From assembly GCF_007558825.1 (NCBI RefSeq), contig NZ_VLTK01000022.1, positions 1-36,602 of the forward strand: DNA of 36,602 nucleotides. Direction: 5' to 3'. Numbering within the stretch: the stretch's first letter is position 1; each line of letters opens with the position of its first letter. This DNA is from Brevibacterium aurantiacum. GTDB lineage: Bacteria; Actinomycetota; Actinomycetes; Actinomycetales; Brevibacteriaceae. The notes under the pieces were generated by a model. It ran no database searches. It was not told the origin of the DNA and saw only the letters and a list, made by a program, of their open reading frames with translations. The position numbers were made by a program, and so were the translations under genes. Below are positions 16,010-23,790 of the stretch, piece after piece.

Positions 16010-16817
16010 CGGTGGCCTCCTTGGTCTTGCGAGAAGCTGCAGGCTTCTTCGCAGCCGCCGAACGCTTCCGCGTCGGTGCCGACTCAGATGTCGATGTCGA
16101 CTTGGAAGCAGATGCCGTCTTGCTGCCCGACCGACGCTGGGTGCTCGAAGTCTTCGATGCTGCTCCACTGGTCCTCTTGGTGGTCCCGCCTGTGCTTGAC
16201 CTCTTCGATGCGGAGGATTCGCTTGCTTTGCTTGCAGACCGGCTCGCTGTCGAGGCACGCTTCCGAGCTGGCTTCTTTGCAGGCGCTTCTTCCGCTGCCG
16301 GCTCTTCGTCTACCTCTTCGGCCTCGTCCGAATCGACGGGCTCCGCAGAATCGGCCTCTTCAGCTGCCTCATCTTCCTCGAGCTGTTCGTCTTCAGCTCC
16401 AGGATTCTCAGCTTCGTCGAGGTGCTCAGGAGCATCGGCTTCCGCGCCTTCGCTGTCCGGGTCCTCCTCATCAATCGAAGGGTCAAGGTCGTCTGCGGCC
16501 TCTTCCAAGGTTGATTTCATCTTCTCGGTCTGGTCCTGGAGCCGGCTGCTCAGTTCGTCGATGCCCTTGGCTGCCAGAGCCTTAGCTGCACCCTTACCTG
16601 AGTCGGCCAGACGCCCGGTGATCTTCTCTTGAAGCTCTTTGAGTTCTGGTGTGGCATCGGCGAATTCCTTCAATCCTCCAATGAGACTCTCGCGGTTCTT
16701 CACCACACTTGATCCAGCCACGGTAGAGGCGATCGTCAGTGCCATGCCTAACTTCTTCGTTCGGCCAAGCATGTAGCCCGCCAATATCAGGCCTGTGAGT
16801 TTCATCTTGTCGTTCAC
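16002..16817 (-). CDS. First gvp-operon gene: GvpY-like protein with acidic and basic regions
   Basis: This is a 271-residue protein with a GTG start and a GGAGGA ribosome site six bases upstream. Residues 1-42 are hydrophobic and glycine-rich (LILAGYMLGRTKKLGMALTI), resembling YtxH/GvpY-type starts and possibly membrane- or shell-associated. Residues 45-105 are amphipathic helix (LKEFADATPELKELQEKI). Residues 107-180 are strongly acidic. Residues 183-271 are Lys/Arg/Ser/Thr/Ala-rich like histone H1 tails (KKPARKRASTASRSASKASE). It leads the operon, as gvpY precedes gvpZ in streptomycetes. Homology beyond the N-terminus cannot be judged because the tails are of low complexity. Confidence 0.78.
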   Translation of the reverse strand: MNDKMKLTGLILAGYMLGRTKKLGMALTIASTVAGSSVVKNRESLIGGLKEFADATPELKELQEKITGRLADSGKGAAKALAAKGIDELSSRLQDQTEKMKSTLEEAADDLDPSIDEEDPDSEGAEADAPEHLDEAENPGAEDEQLEEDEAAEEADSAEPVDSDEAEEVDEEPAAEEAPAKKPARKRASTASRSASKASESSASKRSSTGGTTKRTSGAASKTSSTQRRSGSKTASASKSTSTSESAPTRKRSAAAKKPAASRKTKEATGE

Positions 16818-16870
16818 TGGGTTCCTCCGAATCTGCGCCTATGGCGCGTGTGGCTGATGACCCTTGAGCT

Positions 16871-16905
16871 TGGCGATCTGTGATTGCTTTGAGCAGTGAT
16901 CGCCA
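16871..16905 (-). promoter_or_regulatory. Inverted repeat in the gvp leader
   Basis: TGGCGATC at 16871-16878 and GATCGCCA at 16898-16905 are perfect inverted copies. An inner pair, ATTGCT and AGCAGT, extends the stem with one wobble and a four-base bulge. It lies 54-88 bases upstream of the first gvp start, so it is either an mRNA leader hairpin or an operator. No U-run follows on the minus strand, so it is not a typical terminator. Confidence 0.5.
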
Positions 16906-17326
16906 GCCGTGTCTCGATATGAAATGTCTTTCTGCTCCCGGACGACCGTCAGCTGGTGCCGCGACTGGCCGTCATCTGGGTCGTGCGCAAAGTCCTCACT
17001 TCGCCCTCGGGCCTCTGTTCTTCAGAAGCCGCAAGCAATCTGCCCTTGGAACATCAATCTTCCGCGTGATTTCGATTCCGTCAAGGGGGGCCCAGATTCT
17101 TTGAGGCGGTTTTCAGCCCGTCCGTGGCCAGACTATGAATATTGCCTGTTCAAGCACCTCACGAGATAGGAGCAAGCCGACATGTGAGGACATGACTGCC
17201 AACTAGCCTGACACTCCGTGCCGGAGGTGCCCCGCAGTATGCACCGGTCGACGTATCGATGCTTCTCTGAACCTGATCAAGTCATCTGTAAGTCATGACT
17301 TTCCGGTGTGGTGTCGTCAGAACCAG

Positions 17327-17375
17327 GAATCCCGCACCCAACGGCACCCGTGGGCACCGTCAAATGCGGGAATTC
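17327..17375 (-). terminator. Probable terminator of the Rv2629-like gene
   Basis: GAATCCCGCA at 17327-17336 pairs with TGCGGGAATTC at 17365-17375, with one bulged base; a small CCC/GGG hairpin lies in the loop. It sits about 27 bases past the stop of the minus-strand gene ending at 17402. No strong U-run follows. It may separate that gene from the gvp operon. Confidence 0.5.
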
Positions 17376-17401
17376 AGCCAGCAGTGATCACGCGGCGATG
17401 G

Positions 17402-18442
17402 TCAGTCGGCCAAGGCCGTGGCCGCGTCATAGCGCAGTATCGCCGCTATTCCGTCCTCGACGTCTCCGCTGATGAGTCCGACATCGGCGGACGAGAAGAC
17501 TGCGTCGGCCAGGATCGCTCCTTCGCCTTCCGAACCGGCATCGTAGTCGAGGAGCACTGTTGCCACGGCTCCGCGCTGAACGGCTTGAGAGACCTTTTCC
17601 TGTCCTTCCACCGCAAGGTCGTGAGCCTTGCTGTAGGACAGGTTCTCCGTGTCTTCGGTCTGCTTCGCCTGGACGCGATCAGAAGCCAGCGATTTCAGGG
17701 CATCGTAGAGTGCTTCTTCCCCAGCGTCGTCATCCGTGCCTCCCTGATCGGTTTCTTCGAGGAGTTCGGTGACTCGGGCCGAAAGCTCACCCTTCACAGC
17801 GGTGCGGCCCTGGACCTCGCCGGCCACCACAACGAGGTCTGGTTCACGAGCGCGAACAATCTCATCGACGTGGTCAGCGACTGCGCGAGCGTTGTCTTTG
17901 ACGATTTCATCGGCGCGACGTCGAATCTGGTTGTGCGACAGCGCGCCCTGACGTGGTGCATGAATGTCCTCGTCGCTGTCACCGCTGATGCGTGACTCAT
18001 CCCGATGCTTCACCTCGTGCTGAGGGGACACCCTCAGCTCACGGATGGTCGCGCCTTCCTGATTGGCGATGACGAGGACCATATCGACCAGGCGGCATCC
18101 TTCACGGACATAGGCACCCAGCTCGGGGACCTCTCCGTAATGTGCAGTGTCACCGGTGCCCAGGGCAGCATCCCAGTGCTCGTCGAGAACAACCCCTTCT
18201 GCGTTCGCCACGACGACGCGCCCATCGGTCTGCACTTCAGTGATGTCTTCGACGATCAAGGTGTCGTCGAGGTGCTGAAGGATCTCGTCTGCCGCCCCGG
18301 CGTCCGTGAGGTTCGCACGAAGTTCGTCCCACCGCAGCCGCACCTGCTTCTCGGCATCGGCACCGGGAGAGCGTCCTTCCAGATAGACGGTGGCGAAGGG
18401 ACTCTGGTTGTCATACACAGCGCGTAGATTCTCGAGGTTCAT
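17402..18442 (-). CDS. Rv2629/baeRF2-family protein (Balon-like ribosome factor)
   Basis: This is a 346-residue protein read from ATG 18442 (GGAG six bases upstream). It begins NLENLRAVYDNQSPFATVYLEGRSPGADAE, the hallmark start of Rv2629-type proteins, and has the release-factor-1-like middle with VVVANAEGVVLDEHW and LVVVAGEVQGRTAVKGEL. The C-terminal domain includes VSQAVQRGAVATVLLDYD and a closing ILRYDA. The family is a bacterial relative of archaeo-eukaryotic aeRF1/Pelota. In Psychrobacter its member Balon binds the vacant ribosomal A site during hibernation, and Rv2629 belongs to the DosR dormancy regulon of M. tuberculosis. Placement directly upstream of the gas vesicle operon, on the same strand, suggests a shared stress programme; this is inference. 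Confidence 0.88.
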   Translation of the reverse strand: MNLENLRAVYDNQSPFATVYLEGRSPGADAEKQVRLRWDELRANLTDAGAADEILQHLDDTLIVEDITEVQTDGRVVVANAEGVVLDEHWDAALGTGDTAHYGEVPELGAYVREGCRLVDMVLVIANQEGATIRELRVSPQHEVKHRDESRISGDSDEDIHAPRQGALSHNQIRRRADEIVKDNARAVADHVDEIVRAREPDLVVVAGEVQGRTAVKGELSARVTELLEETDQGGTDDDAGEEALYDALKSLASDRVQAKQTEDTENLSYSKAHDLAVEGQEKVSQAVQRGAVATVLLDYDAGSEGEGAILADAVFSSADVGLISGDVEDGIAAILRYDAATALAD

Positions 18443-18577
18443 CATCAGCTCCGTTCGTACTCGGTGCCACATATGTTGGATCTGTCCCCAGGCTTGCACC
18501 TCTCGCGGATGCTTGTAAACAGCCTGCCCGATGGAAAACAGAAGATCCCAGGTGAGAATGCTGTGGTCTTCGCCTAT

Positions 18578-19789
18578 TCAGGTGAGGGCGGCGGTGTCGA
18601 TGAGATGTTCGGCAATCGCCAGCGCCGAGGTGGCTCCCGGCGAGGGTGCATTCCGGACGAACATCGTGGCTCTCGCACGATCGATGACGAAATCGTCGAC
18701 TAGGTTGCCGTCCCGGTTCATCGCCTGAGCGCGAATTCCCCTAGTGGCCCGGTGACCGTCGGCTCCGCAGAGGGCCGGGACGTAGCGGGCGGCCTCGGCG
18801 ACGAACTTCTCGATCGAGAGGACCCCGCCGATCTCACGTGCAGCCGTTGCCATGTTGCCGGCCGCGAACTTCCAGAATCCCGGATCCGTTGCCACCGCCA
18901 GGGAGTCTGGGACGTTGAGGCCGAGACCCTTGTACCCCTCCCGGGAGAACGAGAGGAAGGCGTTGGGTCCGATCATTAGTCCGCCATCGATGCGGCGGGT
19001 CACGTGAACTCCGAGGAAGGGGTACTTCGGGTCCGGAACCGGGTAGATGAGGCCGTTGACGACATCATTGAATCGTGGTTCAAGGATGAAGTACTGACCG
19101 AAGAACGGCACAACGCTGGGGCTCTTGTCTTCGCCTGAGCGTGCCGCGAGTCGGTCAGCCTGCAGGCCGGCGCACGTGATGACTTGTTCGTACTCCTGCG
19201 AGTCGACGCTCGAGTGAACGATCGCGGTGCTGCCGGTGCTGCCGCTACGCTGCTCAATCTTCCTCACTTCGGTGGAGAAGCGAACTCGACCACCGCTACG
19301 ACGAAAATCCGCGACCAGCGCTTCCGTCAGGCCGCGATAGTCGATGATTCCGGTATGCGGTGAGTGCAGCGCGGCCACGCCCTCGGCGTTCGGCTCGACC
19401 TCGAGCAGTCCGTCGCGGTCCAGCAGTTCGACATCAGGGACCCCATTCGCTCTGGCACGAGCATGGATTCCCTCCAGCCGCTCGACTTCGACATCGTTCG
19501 TCGCGACGACGACCTTTCCGCACTCCTCGAATGCGACATCGTGTGCGCGGGCGAAGTCGAGCAGAAGCGAGACACCTCGACGGCAGAGCAGCGCCTTGAG
19601 ACTTCCAGGCTCATAGTAGAGACCGGCATGGACGACACCCGAATTGTGACCGGTCTGGTGAGCCGCAGGGTGGTCTTCCTTCTCGTACAGGGTGACGTCT
19701 GCACCGTCGTATTTCTGGACCAGGCCGCGGGCCACAGCCGCGCCGATGATGCCAGCGCCGATCACGGCGAAACGCTTCTTCACGCCCAC
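18578..19789 (-). CDS. lhgO: L-2-hydroxyglutarate oxidase
   Basis: This is a 403-residue FAD enzyme of the DAO family. The start GTG 19789 has GAGAGG six bases upstream. It opens KKRFAVIGAGIIGAAVARGL, the FAD dinucleotide motif, and has HQTGHNSGVVHAGLYYEPGSLKA, the LhgO signature next to the flavin. Further on it has GIIDYRGLTEAL, FFGQYFILEPRF and YPVPDPKYPFLGVHVTRRID. The enzyme oxidises L-2-hydroxyglutarate to 2-oxoglutarate, passing electrons to the membrane quinone pool; it repairs a side product of central metabolism. The C-terminus (NAPSPGATSALAIAEHLID) is complete. It is divergent from the surface-protein gene at 20381. Confidence 0.94.
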   Translation of the reverse strand: MGVKKRFAVIGAGIIGAAVARGLVQKYDGADVTLYEKEDHPAAHQTGHNSGVVHAGLYYEPGSLKALLCRRGVSLLLDFARAHDVAFEECGKVVVATNDVEVERLEGIHARARANGVPDVELLDRDGLLEVEPNAEGVAALHSPHTGIIDYRGLTEALVADFRRSGGRVRFSTEVRKIEQRSGSTGSTAIVHSSVDSQEYEQVITCAGLQADRLAARSGEDKSPSVVPFFGQYFILEPRFNDVVNGLIYPVPDPKYPFLGVHVTRRIDGGLMIGPNAFLSFSREGYKGLGLNVPDSLAVATDPGFWKFAAGNMATAAREIGGVLSIEKFVAEAARYVPALCGADGHRATRGIRAQAMNRDGNLVDDFVIDRARATMFVRNAPSPGATSALAIAEHLIDTAALT

Positions 19790-20380
19790 TCGCCACCTCT
19801 CTGCCCGTTCCTGCGGATGTCTCGACCCTATTGTGGCGCTGTGCACCGCGCAAACAGGCCGCAGTCAGCCTTCTCCCAGACCAGCAGCCGGCGACTAGGT
19901 CTCGAAATAGCCGCATTTTCTGCGGATTGTCGCAGCACGGTCTCATATCCAACAAACTTGTCATGATTTCAATTACTGCACCGTCACTTCGGTAGTTACC
20001 ACACAATCACCACCCCGACTCGGCTCCAGACGGGCTCCTTCACCACACCCAGATGATCTCCCTGTGGGGATCGCCACCCGACAGGTTTGCGTATACGATG
20101 CCCTGACCTGGGGCAATACTCATGGCCTCGAAACAGAACGGCATAGTCACTACAGTCATCTACAGGAGAAACTACAGAAATTCCAGACCCATAGAGATTT
20201 GACTTCATGAAAAGTTCACGCACACCCTCCGAGTCGCCTAGCGTGAATGTAACGAGATCGTAACTTTGTCCGTGATTTCGTGATTACTTTTTGGTTACTA
20301 CGTATCGTTGTGAGGGATCTGCCAGGAGACTGCCTGTTTCCGTCCAGCGGATGTTCAAGTTTCGAACGATGTGGAGAACC
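19790..20380. other. Long divergent intergenic region before the first surface protein
   Basis: About 590 bases separate the lhgO start from the first anchor-G gene. It is more A/T-rich than its surroundings. Apart from the GTAAC/GTTAC boxes at 20249-20298 and the GGAG ribosome site at 20372-20375, I see nothing recognisable; a clear -35/-10 pair could not be fixed. Confidence 0.5.
20249..20298 (+). promoter_or_regulatory. Helically spaced GTAAC/GTTAC boxes
   Basis: GTAAC occurs at 20249-20253 and 20260-20264 (start-to-start 11 bases). ATTAC at 20283-20287 and GTTAC at 20294-20298 follow, also 11 apart and in inverse orientation. Direct repeats one helical turn apart are the usual site of OmpR-type response regulators, and actinobacterial MtrA sites are GTTAC-like. 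The spacing is seen; the regulator is a suggestion. Confidence 0.5.
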
Positions 20381-23272
20381 ATGAAGATGCTCCGAAACCG
20401 GCACACGACCGGTCGTAAAATTGCTGTCGGCGGCGTTGCCGCCGCCACAGCGTTAGGGCTCACCCTGCTGACAACGTCACCAGGTTCAGCCGAGGAAATT
20501 AACCCCAACGAAGATGCCGAGGCATTCGGTCAGCTCATCGACGCTGATCTGCTTGATGCTCAGGCAATCGAGGCCCTCTCTGCGTACAGCAGCTCACCCT
20601 CGAACGAAGAGGCTGCCACCACCCCGCTGAACCTCGAAGTGCTGCAGTCCCTGGGACTCGAACTTCCCGGTATCGGCATCCCACTTATCAGCGAAGAAGG
20701 CGGAGACGGGCTCCTCGATCTCGGCAACGCCGGAGCACTCAACTCGTACGGCCATGCCCCGGCATACAACGAGGCCAAGGCCAGCGCCGGCGCAGTCGGT
20801 ACCGACGGCGCCCTCAACCTGGACGACATCAACAACGGTGAATTCGGCAACGCCAACGTCGATCTGACCTCAGTCCTCGGCCAGCTTGGACTGGACGGAA
20901 TCACCGATCAAGTCGTCGACGAACTCAGCCTGGAGCTCGGGGCAATCGCCTCGACTGCTGACAGCAACGGCGAAGCCGACAACTCTGAGTACGTTGTTGC
21001 CGACGGAATTCTCACCGTCTCCAGCCCTGCTGTCGGAGACATCTCCGGCGCACTCGACACACTCGTCGATGGCACGGGTGAAACCCTCGACGAGGTCATC
21101 GGCACGGAAGGTCTGGTCAATGACCTGGCCGGCCTTGGCGTCGATGTCAATATTCCAGGTATCGCTAACGTCAGCGTCGGCGGAGAAGACACGACCGTGT
21201 CCGTTGACGTTCGCGATGCTCTCAACAGCATCGTCGAGAACATCGTCAACGAGAAGCTTGAAGACGAATCGGGCATCGTCTCAATCGACCTTGCCAACGG
21301 CGACATCAAGATCGATCTCGCCAAGGTTGTCGAGGGTGGAAACGGAGAAGACCTCAACGGTCTGGATCCGAACACCCAGGTTCTGACATCAGACACGATC
21401 TCAAAGATCACGACGGCTGTCGCGGACGCACTCGGTGCTCTCACAGGCAAGGTGACGGAGACCCTGACCGACGCACTCAATGACGTTCACCTCGTGATTG
21501 ATCTCCCTGCCGAAGCGACATTGGGCCCTGTCACGCTAGCAACCGGATCCGTCACCGTCGATGCCACTCTCGGTCAGCTCGCCGGCAGCGGCGAGGGCGA
21601 GCCTGAGATCTCCAGTGACCTCAGCGTCGCAGGACTGCCAATTGGCGAGTTGCTGACCGAACTCACAGAGCCACTGCTTAATCAGTTGCTCGCCATCACC
21701 GAGCCACTCATCGGCGGAATCCTCACGGCCACCGTCGAGGAGCTCTCCGCTGGCGTCACCGACATCGTCGATCCAATCCTCACAGGCCTCGATCCCGTCT
21801 TTGAAGCTCTCAACCAGGTTGTCGATCTGACGATCAACGAGCAGCCGACACTGAAGGATGAGGAGAGTCAGGTCAAGGGCAACAATGGTCCTGGCTTCAC
21901 TGTCAGCGCTGTGAGCCTGGAATTGCTCCCGGCCTCTGAAGCAGTCGACATCAACCTCGCTTCCTCCTCGGTCCGTGCGACCGCTGAGGCACCTGAAGAA
22001 CCAGGCGACGATGATGTGAACACGAACGCTGCGGCTTCCGCTGCAGCTTCGGCAGACGCTGATGATGACTCCAACGCTTCGGCTGAGGTAGCAGCTCAGG
22101 CTGCCGCGCAGGCCGATGCAACCACCGACGAGACTGCAGCAGCCGATTCCAGCGCAGAAGCAGCAGCGGAAGCGGCAGCAACCGAAGATGCGTCATCTGA
22201 AACCTCAGCCGATGCGACCACCGAGACAAACGCCTCGGCGACCGTAGCAGCAGAGGCAGCGTCGAACGCTGACAACACGGACGCAGCCAACGCAGACACA
22301 ACTGCAGCGGCAGACGCTGACCCGGCAGCAGCCGCCAGCGTTGCTTCGAACGCAGACTCGTCCTCGGAAGCATCTGCTGCGGCTGCGGCCGACGCAGATG
22401 ACTCGGCCGTGGCCGACGCTTCCAACGAATCGGACGTCAATGCCAATGCTTCGGCCTCGGCCGCAGCTTCGGCCGACGCTGACAACAATGACAATGCCAT
22501 TGCAGAAGCAGCCGCACAGGCCGCCGCTACCGCAGACGCTGATACCACCGCTTCTGCAGCCGCGGACATCGACGCTTCGGCAGCAGCAGAATCCGCAGCG
22601 ACCGAAGATTCCTCTTCGGAAGCCTCGGCGGACGCAACGTCTGATCCGAATGCTTCAGCACAGGCCGCAGCAACCGCGGCTGCCAATGCTGATGACACAG
22701 AGACGGCAAACGCTGACACCACTGCCGCTGCAGACGCAGACCCGGCAGCAGCTGCCGCAGTCGCCTCGAACGCAACGTCGTCCGACGACGCTTCGGTCGA
22801 AGCTGCGGCCAACGCCGATGGCACAGAAGCTGACGCTGCTGCAGAGGCAGACGACTCCAATGTCGACACCACTGCCGCTGCAGACGCCGATGGAGCAGAA
22901 GCAGACGCAGATGCTGATCCTGAAGGTGCAGCAACCGCTGCAGCAGACGGAGCCGAAGCAGAAGCTACAGCTTCCGCGGACGCTGACGGTGCTGAAGCCA
23001 GCGCTGCCTCGGATGACGATGCCGATCAGGCATCTGCATCCGCGGATTCCGATCAGGCAGCCTCGGCCAGCTCCTCGAGCCAGTCGAACGCTTCGGCCAG
23101 CTCAGCCGGTGCCAGCACCAACGCCTCAGGCAGCAGCGACGGCGGAGACCTGCCACGGACAGGCGCCGACGGCGTCCTGACCATGGCCGGCATCGCAGCC
23201 CTGCTGATTGCAGGCGGTGCAGCGGCGATCTACGGAACCCGCCGCTACCGCGCCTCGGCAGGTCAGCACTGA
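20381..23272 (+). CDS. LPxTG-anchored choice-of-anchor G surface protein, long paralogue
   Basis: The start at ATG 20381 (GGAG five bases upstream) gives 963 residues. Residues 1-37 are a signal peptide (RKIAVGGVAAATALGLTLL, cleavage after GSA). Residues ~40-545 are the conserved ectodomain: INPNEDAEAFGQL, GALNLDDINNGEFGNANVDL, LNGLDPNTQVLTSDTISKIT and LTINEQPTLKDEE, as in the choice-of-anchor G family. Residues ~545-920 are an Ala/Asp/Ser/Glu/Thr spacer with a 140-residue tandem repeat. LPRTG at 924-928, a membrane segment and RRYRASAGQH follow, the sortase sorting signal. The protein should be linked to peptidoglycan, with the spacer carrying the ectodomain past the wall. Function unknown; adhesion or surface-layer roles are possible. 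Confidence 0.93.
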   Translation: MKMLRNRHTTGRKIAVGGVAAATALGLTLLTTSPGSAEEINPNEDAEAFGQLIDADLLDAQAIEALSAYSSSPSNEEAATTPLNLEVLQSLGLELPGIGIPLISEEGGDGLLDLGNAGALNSYGHAPAYNEAKASAGAVGTDGALNLDDINNGEFGNANVDLTSVLGQLGLDGITDQVVDELSLELGAIASTADSNGEADNSEYVVADGILTVSSPAVGDISGALDTLVDGTGETLDEVIGTEGLVNDLAGLGVDVNIPGIANVSVGGEDTTVSVDVRDALNSIVENIVNEKLEDESGIVSIDLANGDIKIDLAKVVEGGNGEDLNGLDPNTQVLTSDTISKITTAVADALGALTGKVTETLTDALNDVHLVIDLPAEATLGPVTLATGSVTVDATLGQLAGSGEGEPEISSDLSVAGLPIGELLTELTEPLLNQLLAITEPLIGGILTATVEELSAGVTDIVDPILTGLDPVFEALNQVVDLTINEQPTLKDEESQVKGNNGPGFTVSAVSLELLPASEAVDINLASSSVRATAEAPEEPGDDDVNTNAAASAAASADADDDSNASAEVAAQAAAQADATTDETAAADSSAEAAAEAAATEDASSETSADATTETNASATVAAEAASNADNTDAANADTTAAADADPAAAASVASNADSSSEASAAAAADADDSAVADASNESDVNANASASAAASADADNNDNAIAEAAAQAAATADADTTASAAADIDASAAAESAATEDSSSEASADATSDPNASAQAAATAAANADDTETANADTTAAADADPAAAAAVASNATSSDDASVEAAANADGTEADAAAEADDSNVDTTAAADADGAEADADADPEGAATAAADGAEAEATASADADGAEASAASDDDADQASASADSDQAASASSSSQSNASASSAGASTNASGSSDGGDLPRTGADGVLTMAGIAALLIAGGAAAIYGTRRYRASAGQH
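22013..22852 (+). repeat. Two tandem 420-base (140-codon) repeats in the surface-protein spacer
   Basis: The spacer carries two consecutive units beginning at 22013 and 22433, exactly 420 bases apart. Both start D-V-N-x-N with Ala/Ser/Asp runs, both contain ATEDxSSExSADAT, and both contain ANADTTAAADADPAAAA about 95 residues in. The units have diverged at DNA level, so the duplication is not recent, but the reading frame and amino-acid bias are kept. Confidence 0.85.
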
Positions 23273-23307
23273 TACACATGACACTCAGCCACTGAGCTGA
23301 GCGCCTA

Positions 23308-23345
23308 AAAGGCGGGGTCGGAGTGAAAGCTCCGGCCCCGCCTTT
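23308..23345 (+). terminator. Strong intrinsic terminator after the first surface protein
   Basis: A 16-base stem (AAAGGCGGGGTCGGAG pairing with CTCCGGCCCCGCCTTT, one G-U) with a six-base TGAAAG loop ends in T residues. It lies 35 bases after the stop. Almost the same sequence follows the second paralogue. Confidence 0.93.
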
Positions 23346-23790
23346 CTGGTGACCTGCGACACAAATAGTCGTTACTCATAAGTAATTACCGACACGCCGC
23401 TCATGACAATTTCGTCATATTACGCTCCGTGACTCGGCCCACAGAAGTTGGACTTTAGTTCGAACAAAAGTATCGCCATTTCACGCAGTGAGACACAAGA
23501 CCACCTGACTACGCCGGGCGCGGTGAGCGCGATCCCCAGCATCTCAAGGAACAACCTCGGCTACACCAAAAAGCCTTCGTCCGACACCTCTGCGCATCGT
23601 TCATTGATCATTCATTTGTACCCCACCCACCTGCGAGCACACAGTTCGCGTTACGTTTCCGTTACCTTTCACATTACTTTCGCATTATTTGCCAATGAGC
23701 TTGTAGGGTTAAATCCGTTCGGCCGAAAAGCACCATGTCCCTTGTACGCAAACACCGTCGGTCGATCCTCACAAATGGAAGTGGAGAAGT
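23346..23790. other. Intergenic region before the second surface protein
   Basis: Some 445 A/T-richer bases lie between the terminator and the second anchor-G gene. Apart from the box cluster at 23650-23688, listed separately, it holds a small palindrome around 23372-23390 (TTACTCATAAGTAA) and a possible -10 (TAGGGT) near 23704-23709 with no clear -35. Short open frames here are not credible genes. Confidence 0.5.
23650..23688 (+). promoter_or_regulatory. Four phased GTTAC-like boxes
   Basis: GTTAC at 23650 and 23661, ATTAC at 23673 and ATTAT at 23684 start 11, 12 and 11 bases apart, so all four lie on one DNA face. The array lies about 110-140 bases upstream of the gene start and echoes the GTAAC/GTTAC pairs in front of the first paralogue. 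A shared regulator of the OmpR/MtrA kind is inferred. Confidence 0.5.

Larger units (their letters stand above)
16818..17401. other. Leader and promoter region of the gas vesicle operon
   Basis: These 584 bases without a gene separate the gvp operon from the Rv2629-like gene, both on the minus strand. The stretch must hold the gvp promoter, but I find no convincing -35/-10 pair. It contains an inverted repeat close to the first gene and a probable terminator near its upper end, listed separately. No tRNA, small RNA or coding remnant is recognised. Confidence 0.5.

Noticed and set aside
16002..16632. Plus-strand Ser/Ala-rich frames opposite the first gvp gene
   Set aside because: Complement of low-complexity codons; the minus-strand gene has a strong ribosome site and fits the operon.
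19790..20230. Minus-strand frames upstream of lhgO
   Set aside because: Short, unrecognisable and without ribosome sites; the region looks like a promoter-containing spacer.
22096..23180. Long open frames on both strands inside the surface-protein stalk
   Set aside because: They arise because the Ala/Asp/Ser codon runs lack stops in other frames. They have no ribosome sites and give only Arg/Leu/Pro or Ala/Ser low-complexity products.
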